A DNA stretch of 64,000 nucleotides. Source: Aspidapion aeneum. Its lineage: Eukaryota > Arthropoda > Insecta > Coleoptera > Brentidae. Of this stretch, positions 1-11,629 are shown piece after piece. Made by a program: the position numbers and the translations under genes. Below the pieces are notes generated by a model, which was not told the DNA's origin, made no database searches, and was given only the letters and a program-made list of their open reading frames with translations. The DNA lies in contig OY755048.1 in the NCBI GenBank assembly GCA_963576565.1, positions 1,928,501-1,992,500 of the forward strand. Reading direction: 5' to 3'. The number at the start of each line of letters is the position of its first letter. The first letter of the stretch is position 1.

Positions 1-189
1 TATGTGGCTAGGTATATTTATGCATAACATAATAATACTAGAGGCCCTGGATTCATTTGACAGATGTGTTTCCCGAGAGGTATGCATCCAGTCTTACATG
101 TAAAACCTAGTTTAGGAGATGGAAAGACATACCTTTCTTTCTCTGTGTTATTACTCTGGAATTATCAATAACCGAACATTATCAAAAAC

Positions 190-300
190 GTCATTCTTCA
201 GAACAAGACAAGAGCAAAATCGATGTTCTGTAGAACGTCTTTTACCAAAACCGGACAAAATCAAAAAAGACAAAATCATAAAAGCTTGGGCCTAGCTTGT
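190..300. repeat. Dispersed repeat, short copy of the 30.8-kb and 34.2-kb repeat
   Basis: The words ACAAGACAAGAGCAAAATCG and CAAAACCGGACAAAATCA recur almost unchanged at about 30880-30935, and the first also at about 34333-34355. This is a diverged third copy of a dispersed repeat of unknown class; no coding potential is seen. Confidence 0.6.
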
Positions 301-979
301 GACGTTCACCTAAAGAAGAGCGGTCTGATATTGCTATGCAATTGAAGCGCCCTTCACTGCAATTTCTTCTAAAATGCCGTATCTCCATAGGGATTGCTAT
401 AGCACATACGCCATTTTCATTTAATCAAGGCCCATTCTTTTAAAAAGGTCAAGTGTTGGACCCTCGGTTATGATTCATTTGCAATTAATTGACCAAGACC
501 TTGCTAGAAAATTGCGACTACCAAATTACAAAACCTAAAGTTTTATAGCGAGGTGGCGAGATCATTTTTGGAACCCCTACATAACGACTAAATGAAAAAC
601 TATATAAAGGTGGCGCCAACCTATTTATAAACCTCCTTGTAAACAAAGAGCCGCATATTCATTTAAGGCAGAATTCATGCTTAAGTGAATACGCGCCATA
701 TTCAAGTTTCCACTCTGATCGGATGAAGTCGCGTGCCGCGGATCCATGCATGTTGCTGTTGGCCACGCCTTCAAGGCACGTACACATACATATGCGCGTT
801 CGGCCTAGCAGTTAGGCATGCGAATTCTGCCTAAAATGTTTGCGTTGTGGTGGCAGTAACCCTGTAATATAACCCTTAAATACCTCTAAGCAATCTTACT
901 GAGTCATATAGTTGGTTGCAATCTTTATAAAACCAAATAAGGTATTCTGGATGAGCATGAATCGCGACTTGGTGGATAA

Positions 980-1150
980 TTTGCCATTAATTAGTTGTGG
1001 ATAAATTATTTTTGGGTGCTTTGCTGGCTTCATATGAAGAAGAAGAAGAAGCAAAGCACCCAAAAATAAAAGCGACAAAATTAATTTATCCACAACTAAT
1101 TAGCGGCAAATTATTTACGAGAGTACTTCGCTAACTTCACATGGAGCCAG
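980..1150. repeat. Imperfect inverted repeat
   Basis: Words such as TTAATTAGTTGTGGATAAAT and TTTTTGGGTGCTTTGC on the left are repeated in reverse complement on the right (GCAAAGCACCCAAAAA, ATTTATCCACAACTAATTA), around a short GAAGAAGAAG centre. This looks like a foldback element or its remnant. A hydrophobic minus-strand open frame over it is a by-product of the repeat. Confidence 0.7.
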
Positions 1151-1164
1151 CAAAGCACTACTAC

Positions 1165-1782
1165 TATACTATAGTAATGTGAGCTATGGTGATCCTAATT
1201 TTCTTATCGAAAAAAAAAGTTGCTCCAATTTCAAAATTTTATATATCTATGCGTTTCAGATGATTTTCAAACTTTTTTGTCGCCCGTCTGTCTGTAACGA
1301 CCAACGCGCATAACTCAAAAACCGCTTGCCCGATTTGAATGAAATTTGGTACCTAGGCTGGGTCTTGGGTCGAGATTGTCCCATTTAAAAATGAACAAAA
1401 TCCACCGAACGCAAGCCAAATATTGTAAGATTTTAAAAATTGGAGTTTATGTGAAAATATGGCGTGTGTGATATCAAACGAAAGGTAATTAAGTCTGCAG
1501 TTAAACAAAATACATTTTAGTTCATTAAAAAAAAAGGGTGGGGGTAAATGTCAAAAATTAGAGTTTAAAAGAAAATATGGCTTGTGTGGTATCAAACGAA
1601 AGGTAATTGAGTCTGGACTTAAATAAAATACATTTTAGTTTAAAAAAAAGGGTAGGGGTAAATTAAAAAAATTAGAGTATAGGTCAAAACATGGCTTGTG
1701 TGGTATCAAACGAAAGGTATTTGATTCTGGGGTTGAATAAAATATATTACAGTTTTTAGTTATATTAGCTTACACGTACACT
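1165..1782. mobile_element. Repeat element with GTGAGCT ends, copy 1
   Basis: Shares long stretches in opposite orientation with 53505-54117: the (G)TGTGAGCTA-like ends, a poly-A/GTTGCTCC segment, a CCGTCTGTCTGTAAC segment, AAAACCGCTTGCCCGAT, and an internal unit containing ATCAAACGAAAGGTAATT. That internal unit occurs about three times here and twice in the other copy. It has no coding capacity, and its class (Helitron-like or MITE) cannot be settled by eye. Confidence 0.7.
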
Positions 1783-2860
1783 AAGCATTCGTTCGTTATC
1801 AATCAAACAAAAGTGACATGTTTTGGTGTTTTTCAAATTTTCTAGTTTTTAAGAAAATCCAGGTGGATCCTTTTTAATGGGTTGTATAGGTAGGGACACA
1901 ATTTATTAGTTCCTAACCTCTAACTTCCTTTTTCAACTTTTTTTGTAAAGTAGAGTTCCAGTATTTTGTTTAATTTTTTTAGTAGATTTAGGGAAAAATT
2001 TTAGTAGTTTCGGCAAAACAAATGTGGCTACGGTGCGACAAGTGACAGCAAACATTTAATGGGTCGATTATCTTTTCAAAAATATGTCCTACATAAAAGT
2101 GATGATGAACCCTCATTTGTTGTCAGATTGAGAATTACTGAACCTTTTTGGTTTTTATTGCTCAGCCATTATCGATTACACATTAAAACTTGGTTAAACT
2201 AGGAATACTAAAACAAACTAATTTCAAATATTATAGATCTCAACAATTTTCACCACAGAACAGGAAAATAAAAATTATATGGATTGGGGGTATGTCAACT
2301 TAGTGTTGCCACATTTGCTTTGACAAATCTACTAATATTTTTGCCTAAATCTACAAAATATATGACACTCTTATAAATATTATAAGGGGCCTTTTATAAA
2401 AATGTACTGTGGTTATATAATGCAGCTGAAGGAATCCTGTTCTTCCAGTTATATTAGACCCCATTTATAAAACCATTTCTGGTAAGGTAATATCGCTTTT
2501 GTTCTCCAGGTTTCCCCAATTACCTTTATATAACTTTAAGGTATTTCATAAAACCAAGAAAGTATGTTATAAGAACTAGGAACCAAATTTATAAAACCTT
2601 AGGTAATTGAAAGTGTTATTTGGGGCGCCTATATATTATTTTTCTTTGAATTTTTTTATTGTATTATAATTAGTACCCTTTTAGTGTTTATTTACTTACA
2701 CACTTTTAAAACATAATAAAACCAACACTAAACTGAACCAACCTGCAGATTGTTTTTTACTTTAAACAAAATTTCCTAACAACTGTCAAACCTCTGGTGT
2801 TAAACAACTGTCAAAATGTATAGAGGGTCTCTAAATTATAATAACTGTAAGTTAATTTTT
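1783..2860. other. Non-coding stretch, nothing assigned
   Basis: AT-rich DNA with several poly-T runs. If the Ser-rich gene at 2915-4564 continues, this is its intron. I found no open frame, RNA gene or convincing repeat boundary here. Confidence 0.4.
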
Positions 2861-2914
2861 CTAGAGCTTTTTTTCTGTCTTGTCAGTTTCATTCAACAAT
2901 GTTGTTTTACACAC

Positions 2915-4564
2915 CTCTTGAGAAGAATCAGACTTCTCTTGAGAAGAATCAGACTTTCTTTTATTGTTAGATGTGCTAGGACTAACAGTTTCTTCATTTG
3001 AGTGATGCTGGTTGTCATTTTCATTAGCTTTTTCATTAGTAACAATTCCATTTTCCTTTTCACTCTCAGATCCTGATTCACCACTTGAAGATCCAGAGCC
3101 ACTATTAGAAGGGTAGAAAAAAATAATATAAATTCATAATAAAATGTGGTGAAGTCAATAATTTAGAACAGCAATTTTTGTGTAAGAATTATTTCTTACC
3201 TTCCTGATCCTGAATTTTGATGACTTTCTGATGAACTTCCACTTTCTGATCCTGATGCCGAGTTATCTGATTCATTACCGCTCTATAAAATAATAAGGAG
3301 TACAAGCATGAACTAAGACTCATGCAGTAAGAATTTTTTCTTTTAAGAATATTTCACTATTTAATTTTAATAAATTGTTTTTTTCATCAAATTCAGAAGT
3401 GTTCAAACTTTTAAAGCTCCTCCTCTCACTTTACCAAATAAAGTTTATAATTTATATGACCTCAAAGTTTGAAGGTAACTTTGAAAAATATTTGTAACCA
3501 AAGTTTATGAAAGCAAGATGTTATTTTTAAAATACACCCTGTAGACATGATATTAATACCGAGATTAATACATATTGGCATCCTAGAGAGATAAAATTGA
3601 CAGCCACTGTAAATTTGACACTAAAAACATATTTTTTTAAAAATGATCATATTTTGGAAATTAATTAGGCCTTTATTTTAAAAATTATGCATTTTAGAAG
3701 AGTAAGTAATAAAAATTAAGATAATATTTTAAGGTTACTCTTCATCCCTTTTGTGTCTTTTGCAGGGTTAACTCTTAGGTTAACCCATTTGGAAGTTTAC
3801 AAGTGATATAATTGATTGCTTAATGTAATTATCCATCAATTTTGAAGCAAAAAATATTTTCCATGCCTAATTTAATTTGATTTAATTTTACGGGAACATA
3901 TCAACATTTCCATATGTATGGTTTTGGTAACAGCTATAATCTTCAAAAATCTTTATTCTTGTGTGAATTGCTTGCTTTCAAATGATTTTGGTGAATAGTA
4001 TGAGACCTCAGGATACAAGGGAACCCAAAGCAACATAAAATAGTCATAATACAACCCCCCAACGACCTCTTATAAAAATTAATAAAAAATTTAAAAATTA
4101 TATAAATTATTCTTAATTCCTTAAATTGACTTCTGCAGCAGTATTCTCCAAGAAAAACATGTGAAACTTTATCAAAACTACACAAAATTATAGGGAAACA
4201 GTGGTGATAGGTTATATGTCCCTCAGACAAACAGAAACAAAATTTTCAACTCAAAATTACTAAAAAGGGTACCTCATGGATTTTCAAAATTTTTGGTATA
4301 GAGGAAGCCAAAGTTGTGGGGAACCAGATGCAATTGAAAAAAGGTTGGAACACCATCCCCTTCATAGTAAAACAGCCCCAAAACTAATTGTAAACAAAGA
4401 TATTGAGAGAAATATTTGAAAATTTGCTACAAGATGGGCAGCCACGCCCTTGAATTCACATTGATCTGGGACACAGAGGACACAAAGGAGAAGTAAAAAA
4501 TTCATTTTAACCATTTTCTACAGGGGTAAATTACCAAATTTTGAGGTACACTTACCTCAGGCAT
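2915..4564 (-). CDS. Ser/Glu-rich protein, 5' exons (possibly Chd1-like N-terminus)
   Basis: Three exons join in frame on the minus strand. Exon 1 carries only ATG CCT GAG (4564-4556) before a GTAAGT donor. Exon 2 is 3282-3200, after a TTTTATAG acceptor and before GTAAGA. Exon 3 is 3101-2915, ending before GTGTGT. The product begins MPESGNESDNSASG and is dominated by Ser, Gly, Glu, Asn and Asp; a 21-bp in-frame duplication encodes KSDSSQE twice. Without the last donor, exon 3 would run into a TAG at 2863-2861, giving a short protein of about 110 residues. Low-complexity acidic/serine N-termini of this kind occur in chromatin factors such as Chd1, which begins with Ser-Gly-Glu tracts before its chromodomains, but no chromodomain or helicase exon lies in the window, so identity is open. 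Splice phases agree at each junction (0, then 2). Confidence 0.55.
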
Positions 4565-4889
4565 TCTGGAGACAGTTTTCTATGAATTTTCACAAACCTA
4601 CAGGCAGTAAAATATAACGAAAAAATATATAAAACGAAGCTTCACCATCCCTCTCAAAAACGAAATTATTATTTTTTTAATATTCCCAAAGGTTAGGAAG
4701 ATATTTGGATTTAAAATAATTTTAATGTTGCATCAAGACCAGTCGCCTTTTGTGCTGTTCAACGCGTACACTGAAATTAAAAGGTTACGGCGACTTAAAA
4801 AGATATTTTCTTACTTTATTTACAATTTCCCTAAAGAAACACAAAATTTTAGGTTATATTTAGAGTTTTTTGCGATAAAAAAGGGTTAA

Positions 4890-5115
4890 GTATTCGCGAC
4901 TAAGAGCATTCGATCGAAAGCAAGACGAGACCACTTGCGGCCATGATGGAAATTTTGAGAGAAATCGACGGTGAACGACTGCGTACGCAGGCTTGCGCAC
5001 TGCGCAATTCAATCATGCCGTCTCGATAAACGATATTATTTGTTGCTCAAGCCACAGTGATGACGTCGAAATAGCCGACCTTAGGTACCACGAGCATAGA
5101 GACGATATTCGATAA
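4890..5115 (-). promoter_or_regulatory. CpG-richer stretch, candidate promoter of the Ser-rich gene
   Basis: Within AT-rich surroundings this segment has many CpGs (GCGACTAAG, TTCGATCGAAAG, GTGAACGACTGCGTACGC, TTGCGCACTGCGC, ATGACGTCG). It lies 330-550 bp upstream of the first ATG of the minus-strand Ser-rich gene and about 800 bp downstream of the Shc stop. A promoter or 5'UTR role is inferred from position and composition; no TATA box or initiator is claimed. The rest of 4565-5903 shows nothing further. Confidence 0.35.
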
Positions 5116-5903
5116 CAACTTTTATAGAAAAACAACTATGTAATACCTCGTTTCCGGCCCGCGAAATTTAAAATTAATTGCACTGATCAGATCATTACAG
5201 AATTTTTAAACTCCTTCCATCTTGCCCATTTTCTCGAATAAATTCCAACAAAAAGATACACCTATGCTTTCAATGCAATGATCTGAGAATATAGCAAAAA
5301 ATTCTGTATTTGAGAAAATGTCCAAGAATCATTTAAAGCTAATAATATAATTCATCATATTTGGATCCCTTAAAAAATATCTTGTCAAAGATAGCCCATG
5401 TCATAGGTTTTACTTATTTATTAGTTTTTGACATGTGTTTTTGTACCCTTGAGTTCAATTTTCTAAGGTACCTATATGTATATAATATTCTGTAGTGTAT
5501 CAATAGAAGGGTATTATTCAAAAGAACTTTTTAAGGGTTGAATATTATGGTCAACATCACACATTTTTAATTTTCAATTGCGAGTTAAGGCCCTTGAGAT
5601 GGCTAAAAATTTGTGTAATGTAATGTAAAATTTTTGGAAAAATTAAAAAATATCTAATAAAAATAATATTTATACATACATATAAAAAATGTACAAAGTT
5701 ACAAAATAAAAAATTTGCTATCACTTTATGGTCTTTACCATGTTACATAGGTATTTTTAACAAATGCAATGATAGTATTTCATACTTTTAGTAATACTTA
5801 CTATTTTGCTAATAAATTTGTACTTGTTCCATTATAAAATGTTGCCACTAGAAAGTAATAAAAGCACTTAAAAATAATGGATTATTCTTAGATTCAGAAG
5901 TTT

Positions 5904-7670
5904 TTAGGAAGTTCTTGAAACTTTATGTCTGAGCACCAATGCACTTTCAGCTGAAATTATGGGAAGAGCATTTTTAAAATGGAATTCTATCAGATGGTTA
6001 ACACTGTTAAACTTGCGATCTTTGGTCCGAACCTAAAAATAAACCTTACATGTATATCTGCACATTTAATCTTAAAAAAAATAAGTACAAAAATAAATAC
6101 AAATTTAACTCACCATTCCTTCAGGGTCAATAAGAAGTAAATGCTTTTTATTATTGTCTTGCATTCCTGACAGCACAAACTGCCCTGGGGTGTTTGTTGA
6201 TTCTCGAACCAAAAAGTCTCCATCATTTTTCAGAAGATTTTCTGCTTCAGCTCGAGATATCTTGCCATGAAACCAACTTTCAGATTTTAAATTTGATAAA
6301 TGATCAGTTTCTGTGTTTTGATATGTTGCTGATGATGGAAACGGCTCTAAAAAATGCATAAAAGCTTAATAAGCTTAATTTTTTAGAATATTAAAAAGTT
6401 GTAATGAAAGAAAATATTGCATTAGTAACTTACGCATATCAAAAACATCACTTCCACTAGGAACTACAACATTATCATTAACATAATCATGATGGGGTCC
6501 ATCAACATAACAACTGAAATCTATTAAATTAGGAGTATTGGGTGTATGGGGAACTTGCACATGTGGAAGCATGGTAAAAGGAGGTACTGATGCTGGCAAT
6601 GGGGGAACTGGTGGAGGACTGACAACATCTGGAGGTACTTTCCCTGGAAGATCATTGTAGTAGTCTGCATCTCCTCCACTTGATGTTGCCAAGCTGCTAA
6701 CAGCTGTGGCAAACCTAAAAATAATAAATTATGGACATAGAGAACAAGAGAAATAAGGAATTGCTAAATCTGATGTTTGTATCAAGTAGCTAGTTATGTA
6801 AGTAATTTAACTTACATAGTAGGCTTTGAAAATTGCTGAAATCGCAATTCAAATGCTTGACCAATAGTTGAAATAACATCTTTTGCTAATCCTCCTCCAC
6901 ATTCCAATACATAACAGGCTCTAAGATCATTTGAATCTTTTGCTATGTAACTGACAAAATCTAAGGTATCCTAAAATGGTAATGCAATGTATGTATTATG
7001 GAAATATGAATTATTTTATGAACTTTTTGACTTACACTATCACCTCCAGAAGCAAATGAAATTTTTGGCATTTCATGATGAGCAATTATTTGATTATTAT
7101 CTAATGATGTGAGAGACAAACTAATGCTGGATACTTTTAATGTTACATTTGTTCCAGCATTGGTCATATTTGGTGTATCTGCTATGGCCTTTATAACTTT
7201 TCTATCCACTTTCCTTTTTTTGTCCACAGTTTTTAAGCCAGCTGTTTCACATATTCTGTTAATACATTCCCTAAAATGATGATTTTAATTTAGTTAATCA
7301 TGTGATTTGAATTTTGATAGCATATAAGAAATAAGTTTTGATTTGAAATTATATGAATGTAAATATTGGCAGTTCATAAAGGCTATCAACACCTCAATTA
7401 AATCACCTTGGAGAAATTTCATGTGTTCTACTTACTTTGCTACACTTGATCTGGTTTTAAAATCCAGTTTTTTCATTGATTCCTTAATTTCCAAGCAACC
7501 AACATACTAAAAGAAATAGTATACTATTAGTAGTCTAGAAAAAAAAAAGTAAAATCCTAATTTTCAGAATAGTTGTCACTTACCCTAACTGCATATGTGG
7601 CTCCTTGTTTGGCAATAAGTTTGTCAGAATGAATCCATCCACTGGATGGTTTTACATTAAATGCAGACAT
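5904..7670 (-). CDS. Shc: SHC-transforming adaptor protein (Shc), complete
   Basis: Shc is a cytoplasmic adaptor that binds phosphotyrosines of activated receptors and recruits Grb2 to Ras/MAPK signalling. Seven coding exons: 7670-7584, 7506-7436, 7270-7036, 6970-6816, 6714-6434, 6346-6114 and 6032-5904. All introns are GT/AG and phases agree, giving 396 aa, close to the size of fly Shc as I recall it. The PTB domain starts at about residue 11 ([24 protein letters not shown]) and ends with [14 protein letters not shown]. The CH1 region has a YYND motif, a Grb2-type site, and a Pro-rich stretch. SH2 starts at [15 protein letters not shown], has the phosphotyrosine-binding FLVRES with its Arg, and ends [13 protein letters not shown]. 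The start chosen is [12 protein letters not shown]; the frame stays open upstream to about 7800, so a longer N-terminus or an upstream exon is possible. All introns are short (below about 250 bp). Confidence 0.95.
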
Positions 7671-8531
7671 TATGGATGCCCTTATGATTAGACGTTGTAT
7701 ATTTGGCTTATTACGTAAATCATATTGTTTTTGCCTTGCCTGATTCGAAATACAGTAGAGAAACGAGGTATCCGCCCCATTATGATTCAACACCACATTC
7801 ACCTAACCATTGTCCAATTTACTTTTCTAGGTGTTCACAAAGCACAGTCCACTAACCACATTACTTTTGCAGGAATATATCATTGTTGCTACTTCCTAAC
7901 TATAATTTTAATTTAAAGATTATCTATGGCCATTTTTATATTCAGAAACATTTTTGTACTGAAATGACATTGCATTTCACGCACAGTGTTTCACACAGAA
8001 CACCAAGTGTTTCACTCAAGAATTGTCAAGTCTTATTTTTAGCAGAGAGGTGCGAGAGGGGTTCTGCGTATTTTGTGTATTTTAAGAGAAATACTTATAT
8101 AAATGCCTAGAGACACGTTTCTTTTTAATTTTCATCAAGTTTTCTTTTTTTACGCTGTAAAAAATCATCCCATTTACAAGTAATTATCACAGATTTGCAA
8201 TTGAATTAAAAAAAAACATTTAAAATAGCAGTGTGACGTCATAAAATTTACAAAAAGGCTTGTATTTAATTCGGAAAGTTGGTGTTTATTAGATTGGGAA
8301 TAGCTGCGCGGGCGCATTAAATGTTTTGCGCGCCCTCTAGACGGGATCTCCGCCAAACTCTTTGTCTACGTTGATGATGATGTAAAGGCCTATTTACACG
8401 TTTTCAAAAGTGGACCTTAGTTCAGACGAGTCGTTAAAGCGTTGATCTGTCACTTCTGCCAACCAATCAACTGAGAGATATTTCAGTATGGTTTTATACA
8501 GCAAAACTTTAATAATTTCCAGTTCTTTTTG
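7671..8531. other. Shc 5' flank and intergenic DNA
   Basis: Between Shc and the zinc-finger fragment. The part next to Shc (7671-8060) is the likely 5'UTR or promoter zone, but no motif is decisive. Around 8290-8360 there is a small GC-richer patch (GCTGCGCGGGCGCATTAAAT). No other gene is supported. Confidence 0.35.
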
Positions 8532-8846
8532 ATGAAAATTCGTCGTTTTTGTGCTGTGAAAAGGCCGGTGACGTGCAAGTTGTGTGACAAATTATTTAGT
8601 GCCCAATTTAATTTGAATAAACACTGTCAAAGTAAACATGGCATACAAAAACAAAGGTATTCCTATGCAGAAAGTGTTTTTATGTTTAGATGCCTAGAAT
8701 GTAAATGCTCCTTCCCAAAAAACTTGGATCTGTGTGATGATTTTAAATACAAACACAATCAAGAAATACTTGAAGAAACATTGGAGTTGAGAGTCAATAC
8801 TCCCATGGCAAAACAAAATAAACGTGAAATGCATAAGATCATATAG
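8532..8846 (+). pseudogene. C2H2 zinc-finger protein fragment
   Basis: An open frame of 104 codons from ATG 8532 to TAG 8844-8846. It encodes one canonical C2H2 finger (CKLCDKLFSAQFNLNKHC, then QSKH; spacing C-x2-C-x12-H-x4-H) and a second, degenerate one (CLECKCSFPKNLDL, ending KYKH) in which the first zinc-ligand His is replaced by Asp. It then becomes polar and stops. A mobile element begins about 100 bp downstream (8949), so this may be the 5' exon of a larger gene or transposon-encoded protein, truncated by insertion. C2H2 fingers of this kind occur in insect DNA-binding proteins and in some Mutator-like transposon proteins; I cannot tell which this is. An upstream promoter was not identified. 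Confidence 0.5.
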
Positions 8847-8948
8847 AAGAAATACTGCATATACCTCAAAAAATATTAATCGCAGCACGTAGATATTGTA
8901 TATTTTTGAAATCAGAAAGAAAAGACGAATCTTAAAATGCAAAAATAT

Positions 8949-8997
8949 ACAGGGTGTTCCCTCTCAAAAAATCGACTTCATTGTCACACCCTGTACA
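8949..8997. repeat. Short pair of inverted ends (TACAGGGTGT)
   Basis: TACAGGGTGTTCC at the left and CACACCCTGTA at the right enclose about 25 bp and abut the next element, which again starts GTACAGGGTGTCC. This looks like the collapsed remains of an element end next to a second insertion. Confidence 0.45.
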
Positions 8998-9900
8998 GGG
9001 TGTCCCTAATTCGTTGTTTTTTTGTGGTGTCGGGTATTTCTAGGGGAGAAAAAACTGACCCCCTTTGCGACGCTCAAATTTCAAGAGAAGCCTTTAGGTG
9101 AAAACCACATTTAGATATAGCAAGCCGTTTTTAAGCTACGGAGTGTTTTTGTCTGCATTTTGGGAGGGGGTCTATAACTTTTTTGCTTATGAAAATTTTG
9201 TCTTTGTGTAAATAGTTTTCTTGTAGATCTTTTCTTGAAGAATTGACAGATGTAAACGGTTTTTATTTATCTCTTTTGGTTTTTAAAATATTGCGTAAAG
9301 TTGTTATTTTTCTTACAGAATAACTCTTTTTTTTATTCGATTTTTAAAATCAGCTTAAAATTTCCTTTAAAATGATGTATCACACTCAATATTTTATTTT
9401 TTTATTTTTTTATTGTTTTCTTTATTTTTATTTTTTAATCACCTCTTTATTATTTTTTTATTTTTATAATTTTATAATATTAAAATATTTTAAACCCATT
9501 AAGCAAACTAAAATATGTGGTAAAAATAAAAAAAAATACAAAAATGTAAAGAAATAAAGGGATCCTCCCATAAAGAAAAATTTATTTTATGTGATATCTC
9601 AAAAACTAAACGTGACAAATGAAATTTAATTTAACAGTTGAATTCCTCTTAAAAAAGTATCTTAAGAATGTTTTCACAGAAATAAAAAATATTAATAAAT
9701 AAACAAGTTAGACCCCTTCCCAAAATGCAGACTTTTTAAAAACACCCCGTAGTTTAAAAACGGCTTGCTATATCAAAATGCGATTTTCACCTTTAAGCTT
9801 CTTTTGAAATTTGAGTGACGCAAAGGGGGATCAGTTTTTTTTAGCCCCTCTAGAAATACCCGAAACCCCCCAAAAACATCGAATTTGGGACACTATGTAC
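8993..9900. mobile_element. Inverted-repeat (foldback/MITE-like) element
   Basis: The left arm, GTACAGGGTGTCCCTAATTC followed by GGGTATTTCTAGGGG, CAAATTTCAAGAGAAGC, AGCAAGCCGTTTTTAA and CATTTTGGGA, is matched in reverse complement at 9715-9900 (TCCCAAAATGCAGAC, TTAAAAACGGCTTGCT, GAATTTGGGACAC). The arms are about 180-200 bp with an AT-rich middle. It encodes nothing, so it is a non-autonomous element. Confidence 0.8.
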
Positions 9901-10215
9901 ATGGTGACGGATAGAAAAAATTATGTTGGCTTTTAAAGTTGTCATAATTAACCAAAAAAATCTCCATTTATTTTTAATGATAAAGTTGCTGAGTGCTCCG
10001 GTTATAAAAAACCACCCGGTACCGACATAAAATCATACCTAAAAATTAGAATTGACCATTATTTTATACCTTGAATTTTTTATTATACGTTAAGCTTTTC
10101 GATCTCGCGCCAATCACGGTATTCGCGCCAATAATTTATATTAGACATTTTGACGTTAATTTTAGCGCATGCTCCTTTGATGGAATTCATCTCGGTATTT
10201 AACGACTCGTTAGAT

Positions 10216-10826
10216 CAGGGCTATCAAAATGGACGGGCCACGATCCTCCACTTTGTTGACGTCACATCCGGGGCTGATTTTTTTTTGATGGTCACGTTAC
10301 GACACAGCTGATTGTCTTTAAAATTTTGAAGTTGGAATGACGGTTCATGGATATTTGATTTTTTGTTAAATAAAGCCGTTTTTGAGATTGTTTTTACTTT
10401 ATTCTGGCAGAACAATTTTTTTTAAATGTATAGTAAGCCCTAATTTTTCATAGCCGCTTCATTAGCTCACACAAAAATTAAGTTTAAAGCAGAAGCGAAT
10501 GTGACAATCACATATGACAAAGGCAAATACATGTCAAATATAACAGTTGGCATGTGGTACATGGCGGGTAATTTGAATTCAAAATAAGGAATGCTAAATC
10601 TTGAAGATTTTAACTTTTTAATCATGTTGCTTCCTTACAAACCTTGGGTGGAATATCGGGATGGTGTCTGAGAATATTTCACTGAAATTTTGCGGAAATC
10701 TGTAGTGCCATTTTGAAAATATCATAAAAAAACGTCTGACCTCTCATAAGACCCAATGTAAAATTCAGCCCCGGGAGAACAGCTGATTTTTTCAGGGTCG
10801 TGGCCTCTATTTTTGTGTTGGCCTTG
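10216..10826. mobile_element. Non-autonomous element with imperfect terminal inverted repeats
   Basis: CAGGGCTATCAAAATGGACG...GGCCACGATCC at the left matches, in reverse complement, GGGTCGTGGCCTCTATTTTT...GGCCTT at the right. Both ends also share an inner CCGGGGCTGA next to a poly-T. The inside has no coding sequence. Ends are approximate. Confidence 0.55.
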
Positions 10827-11274
10827 CTTAGATTAATAATATTACTCTGAGTTTATAACTTTAGTGGATTTTGATTAATTATTTGGAAGAAAAAAACTAT
10901 TTGGATGCAACATATATTTTTATTATATACAAGTTATCGCATATTTTATTAACAATATTAATTTCGATAAAATAAAAATGTTAATATTCAAAGGCAAAGG
11001 AAAGGGGAGGGGCAAAGAACTCGTCAGTCAAGATTTGTGAAAATCGACTTTCTTGAAGCATTTTATACCTTTTACTTTTGGGCAAATGGTTAATTCCTCC
11101 TACATGCAAAATGTGTATAAATAAAAGCTGCAAAAAAAACCCAGGGCCCAGACACCCCAAAATCTGTAATTTTGAGTTTTTTATAAAAAAAAATATTGTA
11201 CCTACACAATTTTAACAGTGCATAAGCGAACCTCTATTTAGAGATATGGATTACTTCTTCAATCTTATAAAATG

Positions 11275-11575
11275 AAATCTTAATTAAGGGAACGTCCTTA
11301 AATTACGTAACGCAAAAATTCAGGATTTTTGACTCCCCCCTCCCCCCCCTCGTAACGCATTTTCAAGAAAACACACATTAAAAGAAAAACACACATTAAA
11401 AAACATTGAGTGTAACACAAGGCCCCCTAGAGCTCTTTGTTTGAAACTCGTAGACAATGATTTTGTAGAAATAAAATTTCGGACTTCCATTGTCTTTATT
11501 TATTTTAAAACACGACGTTTCGGTTAGTAAGTATCTCTAACCGTTATCAAGTGTAAACTGTTCAGGCCCTAACTA
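11275..11575. repeat. Repeat fragments (GGGAACGTCCTTAAATTACG and CGAAACGTCG types)
   Basis: Contains AAGGGAACGTCCTTAAATTA with ACGTAACG and a C-rich tract, then CACGACGTTTCGGTTAG facing CTAACCGTTATCAAGTG at 11511-11553. Both look like dispersed insect repeat ends; the second is discussed as a structured motif. No gene is present. Confidence 0.4.
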
Positions 11576-11629
11576 CTTTTTTAACTTTACTCAAGTCCAG
11601 GCAACTTTTAAAAAAATTAAATTTGGCAG

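Noticed and set aside
896..1093. Hydrophobic 65-codon minus frame (possible Dpr C-terminal tail)
   Set aside because: It lies across an inverted repeat and is beyond Shc and the Ser-rich gene. No phase-1 acceptor with Dpr-like sequence was found.
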